DNA of 64,000 bases, taken from contig NC_133934.1 of the NCBI RefSeq assembly GCF_031877795.1, positions 106,394,610-106,458,609 on the forward strand. The letters run 5' to 3'. Position numbers and translations under genes: made by a program. Source of the stretch: Strix aluco. Its lineage: Eukaryota; Chordata; Aves; Strigiformes; Strigidae. This document shows positions 44,401 to 57,564 of the stretch, one piece after another (within the stretch, counting starts at the first letter, position 1; every line of letters begins with the position of its first letter). The notes beneath the pieces are model-generated. The model did no database searches. It was not told the origin of the DNA and worked only from the letters and a program-made list of their open reading frames with translations.

Positions 44401-46450
44401 GATTGGCATCATTCTTTTTTACCATGATAGCAGTGGCTTCAAAGATCAAATGAGCAGTGGACTTTGAATTTTCTTTTGCATATATTTGTGTCCCAGTATT
44501 GATAGCTATGCACACTCGTGGAAGGAAGGAACAAAACAGGACTCCCTCCATCTTAACTGTTCCAATGAATAAATTGTAAAAAATTAGATCCCAAGTTGAT
44601 TGACTGATTTTAAACAAGAAGATGAAGATCCTTTGGAAATTGCTTCAAGTTCTCAACACTATATTGGGGGAGGGGGTGTCCAATTCTAAAAAGTTACCAT
44701 TTTCCTCTCTCATCTGCAGGCTGCACCTGTGAGAATTGGAAAGTGTTCCTGGTGAAATGTTCTGATTTTTGTTGGGATCAAGGAGAAAAGAGCTTTTAAC
44801 AATAGGTTCTCTTATGGGAAGTGCCTAGATTTGGCACACATTATTAACTATGGGTTACAGTCAAAAATGTCAGATATCTAAAAATCATTATGAGCTAGTT
44901 CAGTCTTCTACCTACTTGCATTTTTTTTTTCCCTGAGGAATGAAGCATTTCATTTGATAACTGGAGGCATTTCTATTAAAAAAGAAGAAGAAAAAAAAAT
45001 CTGAATGGTCCTTGTTTACACATCCTTAATTTTACATCCAAGGGCTGAGAATTTTCTCAGTTCAGTTTGAATAGCTGGTGGTCAATTCAGTAACAGGGCT
45101 GACTGTGGTGGCTTTTACTATTTTGATGTTTTTCAGACATGCTTGCTTCATACTTTTCCAGCTCAGAGAATCAACTGAAGCTGCAGATGTCTACAAGTAG
45201 ACTTGCTACATACTAATGGAGGATTTCTTGCATCTAAATAAAGGGTATTTGAAATCTGGGGGTACAAAATTTTTTTCTCTACTGAAGTAAAGCAATTTTC
45301 CAATAAGAGCAGATACTTGATAATAGGTTTTTTTATGAAACATATTGTAGAGTTTCAAAATGCTAAATGACATTAATTTAGCTCATTTCTAGTGGGGGAG
45401 CAACAGGGAAGTACCTAAAGATGAGAACAAGAACAGATCTTAGTCAGGAGTTGCTGCCCTTAGGCAGATGAAACACATGGATTTTGCAAAATGTGCTTTT
45501 AAAATTGCATCCAGTTGGAGAAGTCTTACTTTGAGAAGTGTCATAGCTTCTTCCTCACAGACTGTCTGCAGGGGCAGTGATGGCAAAATAGTGATTCTGC
45601 TAAACTAATGCCAGCACTGATGCTGATGTTTTTCTAGTAATTTTGGCACCAGCTTCCTGAGAGGTTCACCAGCATTGCCTTAGGACTTTTCTTCATCCTC
45701 TTCACCACATAATTTGCAAGTGCTTGGACTCACCCAGCCACCCACCATGGGGAAACATGCATTCCCATTTTGAGAAAGCCAGAGGTGAAGACACTCAATG
45801 CTGAGTGTTGTATGGTGAGTAAAAGAAGTCCTGTGTTTTCTTTCCTGGCTGTCCAATGTCACCATGAAAGAAGCCTATACAAACAAGAGTAGCAAGGGGA
45901 GCTTTCATGAGCCTTTTATCCCTTGCTGGTCCTTTCAGGTACTGTGGAGACAGCAAGGAGTGGGAATGAGGAGTACAGGGTCTGATTCCCGGGAGAGGGA
46001 AGAGGGACCATGAGGTGTGACACACACATGCATGCACACACCCCCACCCCCACACACCCCTGCCAATAAAAAAGGAAACAAATAGGAAAATTTCTGTTCC
46101 CATAACAAACAAGGCTGCAATTCAAGTGGCCAGTGTTGCTGTAATCAGTGCCCTTCTGCATGCACAGTACAACACAGTCAAGCAGTTGCGTGATTTGTTG
46201 CTGGGTTTGAGGGTTTTGTGTCCTGTCCCATTTCCCCCACTCCCCTTTCACACTAGTGCCTGCCTCAGTCAGTGTAGGAGGGTTGAGACTCTGAATGTAC
46301 AGCTGCTTGGGTTTGGGTTTTTTTTCCTCATTTAGACTGACTTCAAGCTTTATTTACTGCACAGCATCCATACTCTACTCTGAAGAGGGAAGAAGTAATT
46401 TCCTTGTTAGTGTCTTCAAAGTACATCCTGCTATGGCATCTTAGAAAGTT
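41461..46450. other. Unique intergenic sequence
   Basis: About 5 kb with no recognised gene. It holds a purine-rich A/G tract near 44980-45000 and a CA/C-rich tract near 46020-46062. Open frames are short and overlap on both strands. Confidence 0.6.
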
Positions 46451-46454
46451 AATG

Positions 46455-46560
46455 AATTTATTTATGTGCTGAGAATTTGGATGTTATTGTCATCCTTATT
46501 TTATAGGTGTGGAGTTTAGGTTGGAATGACTGAAACAAAACCCAGGAGTTACCTCTGAAT
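46455..46560 (-). repeat. MIR/CORE-SINE-like relic
   Basis: TTATTGTCATCCTTATTTTATAGGTGTGGAG resembles the antisense MIR phrase around 'ATTATCCTCATTTTACAGATGAGGAA'. It is diverged, with approximate limits. Confidence 0.45.
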
Positions 46561-49500
46561 TTGAGGGGCCCAAGATGAGATACCTGGGCACTAGTGATTT
46601 GGAGTGGCTTACTTCGTAGCCTTTTGTAGGTTCCTACATTTCCTACAGATTTCCATAGCAGCTATGAGCACTCAGCTTCAGCAAATCCAGCCACAATTAC
46701 TGATGAGCTGAGGAACACTGTCCTCCTTGCTGAAGTCACTCTCTGACTTCTCAGATATCAGAGAGATGGCAACACACAGGCATCTCTCCAGGGCTGATAG
46801 TCAATTGCTTTCATTGCAAGAACTTTGCCTTGACAATTTCCTGCTTTGTCCTTTCTGTCTTTAGCAGCAAATGACTCAGACCCAATCTCCTTCAGTTCTT
46901 GGCCCTCACCTCTCCAGAGGTGTGTGTTCTGTCCTCTGTATGAAGCTAGAATCTCAGAAAATAAACTGTATGATCACTTGATTTGGCGTTATTGTAATGC
47001 GTATGCACAGAGGGACAAATTAGGATGGCAGTTCATTTCTTCACTTTTGAGTATTTTTATCTGTAACTGGATAAGTGTGTGTATATACATAGATAGATTT
47101 TATTTATTTTTGAGCTAGGAATTTTTGGTATGTATTTGCTTTCTATTGGGGTTTCCTTATAGGGTATTTTAGTTTTCCAACATATGCTTTGTCTCTGGAA
47201 ATATCAATGATTCCTAGACTTCAAAGGAATTGAAAGTGGAAAAGCAGCCCAAATGCATAGTATAACAGAGGATCTGCTGTGAAATAGCTTGTCCGCTACA
47301 ACTCCAGAAAGAGTAATAGGTAGATGAAAACTTGCTCTTGAGCCATTACACTTTGTATACTTTTACCTGAACGTCATAGGATGATATGACTATTGACTCA
47401 TGTCTTACACTAACATTTCAAGTGTTGTCCTCTGATTCTCTTCCCTTAACTTTAGAGTAATGAGTGTCCAGTGCAGAAAACCTGTCTGTTATTTAACAAA
47501 TGATAAGCTGCCTGTTAATGCCCAATTCAGCAGAGTTTTAAAATATCAGAAATCTTAGTGTATATTTTGGGAAGAATGCCCTCAGGTCAGAGACCCTCTT
47601 TGGAACCAGAGTCAATCATCTGTCTGAGCTGTATCAGAAAGAGGAGAAAAGTATGAAGACAAAATGGTACTAACTTCTGTCTTTATTATCCTATGTTTTG
47701 TTCTGTTCTCTCCATTGACGCTCAGGTCTAGATCTTCTAGAGAAATGTTTGTTTTGTTTTGTTTTGTTTTTTAAAAAAACCCACAAACAACTTCCCTCTC
47801 CAAGTTTTTGTAGGATTCTTATGTCAGACGTGGGTTGGCAGGCTCTGTTCACAGCTGAATACCCAATTTCTGATGTAAACAGATGCCATTAACCTGAAAG
47901 ATGAAAATCAGAATGTTTGAATTTTTACTAATACCCTCTTGAGATGGGGCAGGTAGCTGCAGTTGTGGTATCCTTATCCTTGCAATAAAGTATTGTGGAC
48001 CATATCATTCCTTGCTCACACATTGCACTTTTACACCTGTGCTAAATGGTCATTTTCTGAGCAAAGTGCATTGTTTGCTCAACAGAAGCATAAAAGATGA
48101 CACGTGGTATGTTGTTGTACACCTTATCTTCTCTCTGCTTGATCACGGTGGATAAAGTCATGGTTGTGCACTACCACGTGACTCAGAAACAACTTTGCTG
48201 AAAACCACAAATTTCTTTCGGGTAAGCTACATCCCACCTGTATGTATACATAAATGTAACTGTATTTGTTCCTTGGAATGACCCAAATTCTTGTCACAAA
48301 TGGCTGGCAACTGGATGGCAACTGGAAGCACCAGAACTGGCGTGTTCAGAATGTGACTACTCTATCATTCTGCAAGTACCTTGAGTGTTTAGGATATGGA
48401 TGAGTACAACTTCTACTGCTTGTCACTGAACTACTGCTGGTAATTGAAAATTGGAATACAGTGTTCCCTGGAGAGTTTGTCTGTCATGGAGCTCAAGAGG
48501 TTAATATGTAGTTATGTGATGATACTATAATTTTATATGCATCTGCAGATACTGGTAATAGACATTAAAGTGGGCATTTACATCCTTATTATGGGTCAGT
48601 ACTTGATGTCATAATAAAAAAGTCACATCAGAAAAGTACAGGATAAAAATCTGATTATGCACCTTTTGGAGTGTAAATGGCTTTAAAATTCAAATTGTCA
48701 CCTGATGGGAGGATCAGGAAAGAGTCAGAACAAGGGCAAAGGGGCAAAGCTGTGAGATACAAGGGGCAGGATAAAGGAGGAAAAAGAGACAGGCTGGACT
48801 AGGCCTTTGCTTGGGCAGTTTATATCCATATGAATACTATACCCCATTACTTAGGCACTTCATGTCATCTCATTAAACTCAAACTTGACTAAAAGGTGGA
48901 CTTTGCAATGGGGTGTGAAGGTCAATAGACTCCAGATCTTCTGTCTTTCCACAGAATTCAAATCTGCTCAATGGTGGTGGGGCTAAAACTTCATGTGGGT
49001 TAATACAGGATGTTCATTTGGAAAACGACAACCATCAAAGCTAATAATGTTTCCAAGGCAAGGCAACAGCTGACACTTTCATGAGGCTGTCCTAAGTAAC
49101 TATGCAAGTAACTATGCAACTTCTGGTCCCAGAGCTGAGGAGAGGGGTGGATACTGGGGGGACTGAGACTCTGAATCCTGAAGGGCTGTGTAGGTTAAAA
49201 TCAACCAAGAAGTACAGTGAGGACTAGAGCAGCATGTGGAATGGACTGCATGGGACAATAAGTTCATCTGCAATGCACTCAAAGGGTTTCCAACATCACC
49301 TTGAGTGTCTGTGGGAGCTGAAACCCTATAGCATGTAGAAATTTGGAAGGATGTTGACCTTACATTTCTTTACTAATTTTTTTATCCAAATACATCCTAA
49401 AGCAGTCTATAAAGTCTTCACAGTTGACTGAAATTTTAGTGACATTTTCTTTGTTGGAAATATGGGGTGCAAGGCCATGAGGTGAGGTAAACAGTTTATC

Positions 49501-50350
49501 TCTGCTGAAAGGGGAAGCCTTCTCCTTCCATCTCCACCCCGTTGTCTCCCACTGCCTGACTGTAAGCTCCTGCTGGTTACCTTTCACTTGTTGGACCCCT
49601 TTGACTCATGTCAACCCCCTTAACTGCAAAAAATTACTTGATTTCTGCTGTTTTAATCAGTTGATTTGGCTCAGTTGATGTGTGTGAGGAGTGCCAGAGG
49701 CAGCTAAAGGCACGAGGGCAGGATGGGGCTGGGGAGATGGGTGGGCTGGGAGAAATTCCTGGGGAATAATGGTTTGAATGAAGGAGACACACAACTGATA
49801 GCACCAAGCTTTTAACTTTGGCTCAATTGCTTACAGACTTGTGCCCACCACCCCATGTTCTCCAGGGTTTCAGCAGCTCATAGGAACTCCACACAGTCCA
49901 AAGGTGCAAGAGGTGCTTTAAGGGGTTGTAAAGTCACATGGAGATGCCTCGCCAAGAACAGTGCTCCTCCCAGGTACTCCTTAGGGGTTTTGACACCATG
50001 TTTAGCTGAGGTGAGAAGGGACATTTCCTGTGACATAAACATATATGCTTCCTAAAAAGGGATTATGACTGGAAGGGACATACCTGTTCTAGAGAACCCA
50101 AAGTGTCTCTCATGTGGATCTCTTCTCTTTGAGGGGCTGATTTGTTTATCTATATGAAGTAATGAATGATGGGGCAAAATGGAGCGAAATGATGGAAAAT
50201 ACTTAGTATCTCTGCACCATGTTTCATGTGATGAGAACCAGCCTTTCTGGTGAATGAGAATGTTATTAAAAAAGCCATCTGGCCTTTGCAGCAGCTTTCA
50301 ACAGAAGTACTGAAACGTTGAGGCCCACAGACAGCATGCTCCGCAGCCTT
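46561..50350. other. Unique intergenic sequence
   Basis: A GTTTT tandem is at 47749-47772 and a short tandem AAGTAACTATGC duplication near 49094-49117. No gene recognised. Confidence 0.6.
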
Positions 50351-50354
50351 CTGG

Positions 50355-50465
50355 GATGGGATGTAAGGCAATTTTCTCAGGAAAATAAGAGGCACAGAGA
50401 GAAGTCAATACTTTGCGAAAGTTATAGGGCAAATCTGCGGCAGGCCTGCAAGGCTTTTGAAATTG
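50355..50465 (-). repeat. MIR-like relic
   Basis: The words AATAAGAGGCACAGAGAGAA, AGTTATAGGGCAAATCTG and CGGCAGGCCTGCAAGG parallel the antisense MIR core ('GAGGCACAGAGAG...GGTCACACAGCAAGTCTGTGGCAGAGC'). Confidence 0.55.
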
Positions 50466-52439
50466 CCTCCCTAAGGGCCTTATATTTCAGTGTCCCTGCA
50501 CTAGCAAGGTACAAATAAAACTCCAAGAGGCTGTCTATCCATTCAGTGGATCAGTCAGACACCGAGCAAGCTGATGGCAGTCAGTCAGATGCTGAGCAGG
50601 GGGCCATTCAGTGATTAACGGATCCTAGGTTTGTGAATGGCCACTCCTGGCTCAGATGGCTTTTGGCTGCTGAGAGAACAGGGATGGAGAACTCCATCCC
50701 CTTGTTCGCAATTAGTGTTTGTTACTAAATGCTGACAGTGTGTTCTCTCCTCTCATGTATCTAGTCTTTGTTTATGCACTGGATGTTGGCACAGGCTTCT
50801 GTGCTGTAATGTCTTGCATTAGCTGCTGTTGAAAGGAGTCCAAGGAGCAGTGTGCTTTGAGGAGGACAGGAGGGCGTCTTGGCACCAAAAGAGCAGGACC
50901 AATTCTGAGGGAAGGATGAAAATGGGTTTAGTTAAGTGGGAGGCTGGCAAGGAGCAAGCAGCAATGTGTCCATGCACGTCTCTGCTCTCAAATGTGATGC
51001 CAAACACTTTGATGGAATGAGCAGCTAGCTAGGAGGTGTAACCGATAGCAGGAAGGTGAGATAGCCTTGGAAATGGTTTGGTAGAGGGTGATTTTAGCAG
51101 ACATGGTATCTTTATGTGGATAGGTGGTGCTTGAGGTAGGAAGCATGGGACCTAGAGGAGGAGACCACAGTTGCTGGAGATCACCATAGGGGTGGAGATA
51201 CACAGAGAAGTGATAACAGAGCTCAAGCTGTCTGTGGAGGAGGAGGAAGAGATTAAAAGCAGAGACAAGAATGGTAAAAAAATGAATTTAATCTCTGGAC
51301 TCTCAGCTGATTTAAAGGACATCAGTACATGTGAAGGACAAGGGTGTCATCAGTCCTCACATAGGGGAGAGGAGACTTATTCCAATGTGCAGGATTTACA
51401 CAGTACCTAGAAGGTCTGAGATGCAACAGCTGGGCTAAATACTAAGGCAGGTGCAATGGCTGCAGCTCCCTGCCCCTCTGTGATGCTGCAGCAGTGTGTG
51501 GCGCACACAGTTGGCCATTTTGGAGGTCAGGTCTTTCACTTGTTTGTGTGATGAGAACTTGCAGTTCAGCTCAGGAGCAAATGTGCCAGGATCTGCAAGG
51601 GACAGATATAGTTTAGTTATGAGAGGGCAGCACTTTAAGAGCTCTTTGTGTCCTGCAGCCCACCTGCTTAGAATGGCTGCAATGGGTTATTTTAAGATCA
51701 GAAGTAAACCCAAAGTGAGTCAATTTTTCTTTCTCTAAGACCTGGATGCTACCTCTGCTGCTCCTCTCCTGCTCCTGTTCTTTCTTCAGTAAGGGGATGA
51801 AACATTAAGTAGGAATAAACAATGCAGCTTCTTGGAGTGCTACTTGAGTAAAAGGCTTGACATGTTTCTTCATGCAGTGGGAATGGACAGGGAAGTGTCA
51901 TGAGGCCAGGTTTGCCTCTTGGATGCACTCACTCACGGTGTCAACCTGTGGCCTGACTGGTCACGAACTGTCTTTGCCTGTCTGAGCCACATTCCCAAAA
52001 TACAAGTGGCTTTGGCAGTTGTACAAACTAGAGCCTTGGTGTTCGCTGGTCACCAGGAGTGGAGTGGGATAAGCAGCATTATCTGGTATTATTTGTTCAT
52101 CACTGGGGGCTGCTGTGTGTAACTGCCCCTCTGTGTGTTGCCATTTCATTCCATTAATATTTTGCTGGAGTATCTGCAAACTTTGCTCCAGAGTACCTTT
52201 GACAGCACAACTGACTGCTGCTAGTTATTTCAAAGAGTTTGGATACATAGCTCGGTTAATCCAGAGCTCATTTGTTAGAGTAAATTGAAGTCCTCATCAC
52301 TAGAAAGATACCTTGCTCCAGTCACTGCTCATCAAGCCCAGTTGGAGTGAGCATCTTTATCTTTTCTCATCTCTCACTTAGTCTTTCCTGGTCTCCCCAT
52401 CCCTCTGATGCTGCTTTGCCACTGCTCCTCCCCCATAGC
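50466..52439. other. Unique intergenic sequence
   Basis: A small imperfect tandem of a CAGTCAGA(T/C)GC-type unit is near 50545-50600. No gene recognised. Confidence 0.6.
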
Positions 52440-52720
52440 CCACATTCAGGTGTGGCTGTTTAAAAGCAATCTCTGTCAACATTTGTCATTAATCTGTTTC
52501 CATTTTTATTTATAAAAGAAAGAGAGAGAGTGAGAACGGAACAGCAGCAGTAGCAGGGCAATTGCAGATGAATAATGAAAGGATTCATCACAGCCATATC
52601 AGGATATATATATTTTTTGCAGCCAAGCGAGACGGATTCCCATCACAGCTCGGGGACTCGTTCCACACAACCACTCATCTTTCATGCTGGGGGGAAGGGA
52701 AAGGTGGAGACAGTATCATT
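52440..52720. promoter_or_regulatory. Putative conserved non-coding element, intergenic
   Basis: A dense non-repetitive island. It contains TTGTCATTAATCTGTTTCC, a short GA tract, GATGAATAATGAAAGGATTC, and then a GC-richer part with AGCGAGACGGATTCCC and CTCGGGGACTCG. CpG-containing words are rare in the surrounding DNA, so their survival here suggests constraint. Enhancer function, possibly for the downstream neighbour, is inference. Confidence 0.42.
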
Positions 52721-55700
52721 ATGGATGTAACGGGGCTCTGAAGTGACTAGTCAAGGTTGCTGCTTCAGTCACAAGGAATCTGCTTACAGGAATTTTCTTT
52801 CCAGCAGGTGTTATTGCCTGGTAAAGTGGCTGCCTTCTACGGCAGGCTGCCACTTGTGAAAGGGCGGGTTAAGGTTTGCTAACAGAGATGCTTGCTAAGC
52901 AGTCGAATCACTAGGGAAGGATGAGATGGCCAAGTGAAGATTTCACAGGAGTGACAAACTTGTCTCAGAAGGAATGAGGGACACACTGGACAATGCAGGG
53001 ATCACTCTTTCTCACCTTTTTGTCTCTTGAGCCCACCCTCAAGTTTGCTGTCATATCAACAAACAACTCTCAGCTTGCCCTGCCCCATCTAGCTTTATAA
53101 ATCTGTCTGCCCTGTTGAGCACAGATGTTTTGTTCTTCTTGTCCACTTTTAGTAGGTAAGGTGGATGATAATTTGTAAGATAGGGAATGCTGAAGGATTC
53201 TGGAGTCCTGAAGGTCTCTCTGAAGCCAAAAGAAAAGAACTGCCACTTGAAAAGGAAGGGGGGAGGGGTGCAGGGAAAGAAGCATGAAATAGGCCTGGCT
53301 GATTGAGGTCTGCACTCAAATCCAAAAAGGTTTCTGTCTTCTCCTATCTGCCAGGTCCAGGGGAGTGAGGTCACGCATATCCTGTGAGGGCAGTGCTAAT
53401 GCTTCAGTACTGTTTGAGCTCTGCATGCCTGGGTGCACACAGATGTAGTGGTTATGTTCCTCCACAGCTTAAGAGAGAGTGACTCTCCAGCCCTCTTGTG
53501 CTTGTGGGGAGGCAATCCAGACAATGCTGTTGCCATCCAAGGTGGAGGTGGGCTGTGCTGAGTAATTCTCAGGTGCAGAAGTGCAGTTACTCTGTCTGCT
53601 CCTGGGGTTTGGTGGGGTCTGGGTTTGAGGAAAGAGCATGACATTTGACTTTAGTTTTCCATCTAGGAAAGCACTAAAGCAAGTTGATTTAAAGGGCAGG
53701 ATGTTCTCAATTTCAGGTGCTGCAATGACCTATGTTGCTGGTTATCAGTTCTACTTCCAGTTGTGAGAGTGCATCAGCCCATAAAAAGCACAAAAGACCT
53801 TGTCCCAAAGGACTGTATATTTGTCAGGCCTCTTGGCAACCTGGAGTGCTTCGTGCACCTCTGGCAAGGCATTAGCATCAGGGCATTCCTGTATTAAATC
53901 CTTTCTCCTCTCAATTGAAGCGTAAGTGCCACTGGAGGCGATCCCAACTGGATGGGAGGGTGCAGTACAATGTCACAGCTGTAGCGATCCTTGAAAGAGT
54001 AAGACAAGCAGATATGTTGCTTTGTTGGGCCTTTAGGGCTGTCATGTTGGCAGGGGGAAAAAAGAGCTGTGCTTTTTTCTATTCCAGACCCTTCTAGTGC
54101 TCTATTTTTCCTGTATAAAATCACAGCCTTGCAGCAGTAGAGGGACTGGGGAAAAGGGACCTGCTTCTCAAGCTGCCCCTCCATTTCCCTCTTCTACCCA
54201 GGCAATACAATGCAGTGCTCAGAAGCTTAGACTCAGTCTGTGTTTTTTACCATTTCCCCTCCAACATATATCTCCCTTCAGAAAACCATTTAGTTCATTT
54301 CCCCATACAGGATTATGACAGGTCATTATGAACTGGGTGTTATTCAGTTTGTCTACGTGATCCAGCTCCATTTACGCATCCTACTAGGTGTCAATTCCCA
54401 TCGCTAGATAAGGACCCTTGATTGCTCAGCATAGAGAGGTTTTCTCTTGAATATAGAAACCATCAAGTGTTTAGGAAATACAACAGGAAGAAGCTTCTAC
54501 ATAAGGTGCTTGCTTATTCCAAAAAAGAAAAGGTACTTCAGCCATGCTAGGTCTCATCATTGAACAATGGCAGAAGGTGGTTCTTATACAGCCTGTGGTT
54601 AATGGCTTCTTACCTTTCTCCTGGAGGATCTTTCTTTTATATCCCTGTAGAATCAGGTCCCTGAAGGTGGTTTTGCTCCTGTGGAGACAAGACACTGTTA
54701 AAGCTAATGGTCATCTCCTAACATTGCTTGGATGTAGCCAAGTGCTTGGACATTGAGGGGGAAAAAAAAAAAATCATGTCACTTGCACCTGTAGTGTATG
54801 TTTGCAAAACTGGGTTGAATGGGCAGGTGAGAAACTTGATCAGTTCTGAAAATGCTGTGCACCTGCTGTTTTTTCTTGGTGGCGTTATGGATTATTAATG
54901 GAAAGCTTGCTTTGTCACAGCCTGGGAGATTGCCTTGCTTCTAACTGGTGCTTTCCAGGTAGATATAAACTTGATGTTTAATAAATGTGTAGTAACATGT
55001 TAGTGGAGAAGAAAGTTCTCTTCTGACTCCAAGTAGCAGATGGTTTACGAGATCTCCTCCCTCCAGCCACCTTTGTCCCAGTTGTACCTTCACTGAAGTC
55101 TTTTGTTTCAAGTGATGTTTTCAGTGGCTCCATGCAGTGGCTAATTTAGGACCTTCATTATTTGGCTTCCATGTCTATTCTGTCTAGCCCCCTTCTCTTC
55201 CTCCGAACACTCTCAACCAAACCAGGAGCTACTCAAACAGTATTTTGGGATTATTTTACAGATGTGGTGGTTGTCACTGCATTCTGTTATAGGTCGCAGT
55301 TTCTAGGCCTTGCTGTGTACCCGCTCATACAGGCAGTAGAACCACAGCAAAAGATTAAAGATTAAAGATGATGACCAATTCTCTATCGCAGGGTATCACT
55401 GAGATATTTCACATTTAAATAACAAAGGTAGAGTTTCTTTAGCCTTGAACAGTCTGTAAAATATTTCAAGCAAGAAAATCATTGCTCTTGCTGAAGGCTT
55501 GTGATGCAGCAGCATGCAGTCTTTTACTGGAGCGGTCTCCTCCCAGCCACGTAGGCTCTTCTCAATGGGAAATATTTAACACACTATTAGTTTCTGATGT
55601 GTTCTTTAATGTATTGGTGATCTCAATGTTCCCTGAGAGGCCTCAAATTGAGGATATAACCAGGCACAGGTTTGTATAACCTTCTTTGAAATGTTTCACT

Positions 55701-57564
55701 CCATCTGATGCATACTTGGGTTATTTTAGAGTTGCCATGGTGTGAGCATGCTGAAAAATCTTCACAGTGTCCAGTGAGTGGTGGCTGAAGAGCTTTAAAC
55801 TCTTCCAGCCGGGTCTTGTGAAGAAGTGTCACTGGGTGGCCTCCTGGAATAGTGCTACTTCTATCTGGGAGATGTAAGAAGTGTTATTTCAGCAAAGCAA
55901 TCCATGCACCAACGTGAAGCCCCAAGCAACTGCTGTAGCCTGTGGGACCATTGTAAACTCATTTCTTTCCTCACTTTCCATACTACTATAGTCCCTAGAA
56001 GGTTTTGATCAATACTGAAATCCAGCTGACCCTGACGCTTTACAGACTTTGAATAGGAGCATCTACTGTCCAGAGAATGTACTGTCCAAACAGAGGAAGA
56101 TGTGGGTGTAGGCCACAAGTAGTAAAGGAGAGGAGGGGCAGGATGATACATGAATTGTGATGACATCAGTGTGAAATAAAATGGCAAAAAAGCCAGAGAC
56201 TGCTGAACTGTTGATTGTTGAATTAATTGTCCTTAATTTTCAGGACCTGAGCCAGGGCATCTCAGGACACCAGCTAAAGCACATTAAAAGTCATCAGGGA
56301 AGATACATGTCCGAAGGCATGTATAGGCAGGAAGAAGAGGAACCAAGATAAGAGGTAGATGTGTTTGAAATAGAGATCTAGCTGGGGAGCAGAACCCACA
56401 CTTTGGAGATGTTATCAGAGAAATATGATTTGGGTTGAAGGCTGAGTGAATTTTTGTTCCTTGTATCTTACCTTATTGTCCATCTTTGGATTTTTTCATT
56501 TCAAAAGCCAGACTACCCTGCTGACTGTGTGCATGCATTTAGTTTTCTGTGTGCCCTACCAAAGCAGTGGGAGCCAGCTAGAGAATGGTGTCTACCTGTC
56601 CCCAAACTTCCTCCCTTGTGCTCTTTTTTTCTGGTGAAGGAGGCACAAGAGGAGACCCAGGCTCAGTATAGATGCACTTCTGATTCAAGGCCTAAGCTGG
56701 GAAGATGTTTTGCTGGTGACAGTGGCATGGTGGTAAGTGTTGTCCTGCTTTATGCAGTCCCCATGCTTTGTGCTCCAAAGCTATGCTTTCAATGGGAGGA
56801 CCCATTTCTTTAAGAGATATCTAAGAGGCCAGACTATTACCTGTGGAAATAGTACTTCCTGGGCCGATGCTACCAAGTGGCAGCAGTTCAGCAGTGTCTT
56901 CCCTGGACAGGTCAGTCCCCCCAGTTGCTGCTTCCCCCGGGGTTGCTCTCTGGTGACTCCTTCCTGTGTCTGATGGCATGAATGAAAAGCAGACCTTCCT
57001 TTGCCAATTCCTGCAGTAGTGAGAAGAATTGAGGAGGTGTAATGACTGCAGTCTGTTTCTGATACGCAGTTTTGGTTGAGGACTTAAAGGCAGTGGTGGC
57101 ATCAGAGGCACAGAGCTGTTAAATCTTACTTTACATGGGTCTAAAATGTTGCAAATCAATGCAAGAGTTGGTTCAGCTTTTATTGTCTACAGTAGCCATG
57201 GTAGCCTGCGGACTCAGCTCAGCTAGGGCACAGACTTTGGGTTCTATCTGAGAAAGCATTTGAACTCAAGAAGCCTCTTAAGGACTGAAGGTCTGGCATA
57301 TGGGCCAGGCCCTCCATAAAGTGACTGTCATGTATTTTGTTCAAGAGAGATGTCCCAGGTGCAGAACCAGCTATTTCAGACAAGTTACCAAAAAAGCCAC
57401 AGACAACTTTTCTAATACTTTCAACCAAAATACACAACATCAAAGCAATATTAGCACTTCAATTTGCAAAGCGGGAGGAGAGACCAAAAGCTATTTGCCT
57501 CCAGTTGCTATTAACGGAAGTTACCCTCCTTCATTACCCCTTCCCTCTTGTAAATCACTGGAGC
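52721..57564. other. Unique intergenic sequence
   Basis: No gene recognised. A CNE-like block is at 56160-56300. Open frames on both strands are short and lack domains. Confidence 0.6.
56160..56300. promoter_or_regulatory. Putative conserved non-coding element, intergenic
   Basis: Contains a CRE-like TGATGACATCAG and homeodomain-like TTGAATTAATTG and TCCTTAATTTTC words in a short non-repetitive stretch. Regulatory role inferred only from composition. Confidence 0.3.

Noticed and set aside
45795..46251. Overlapping minus-strand open frames with Gly/Val/Cys-rich stretches.
   Set aside because: They read through the CA/C-rich simple tract at 46020-46062 and are in three overlapping frames, a sign of chance.
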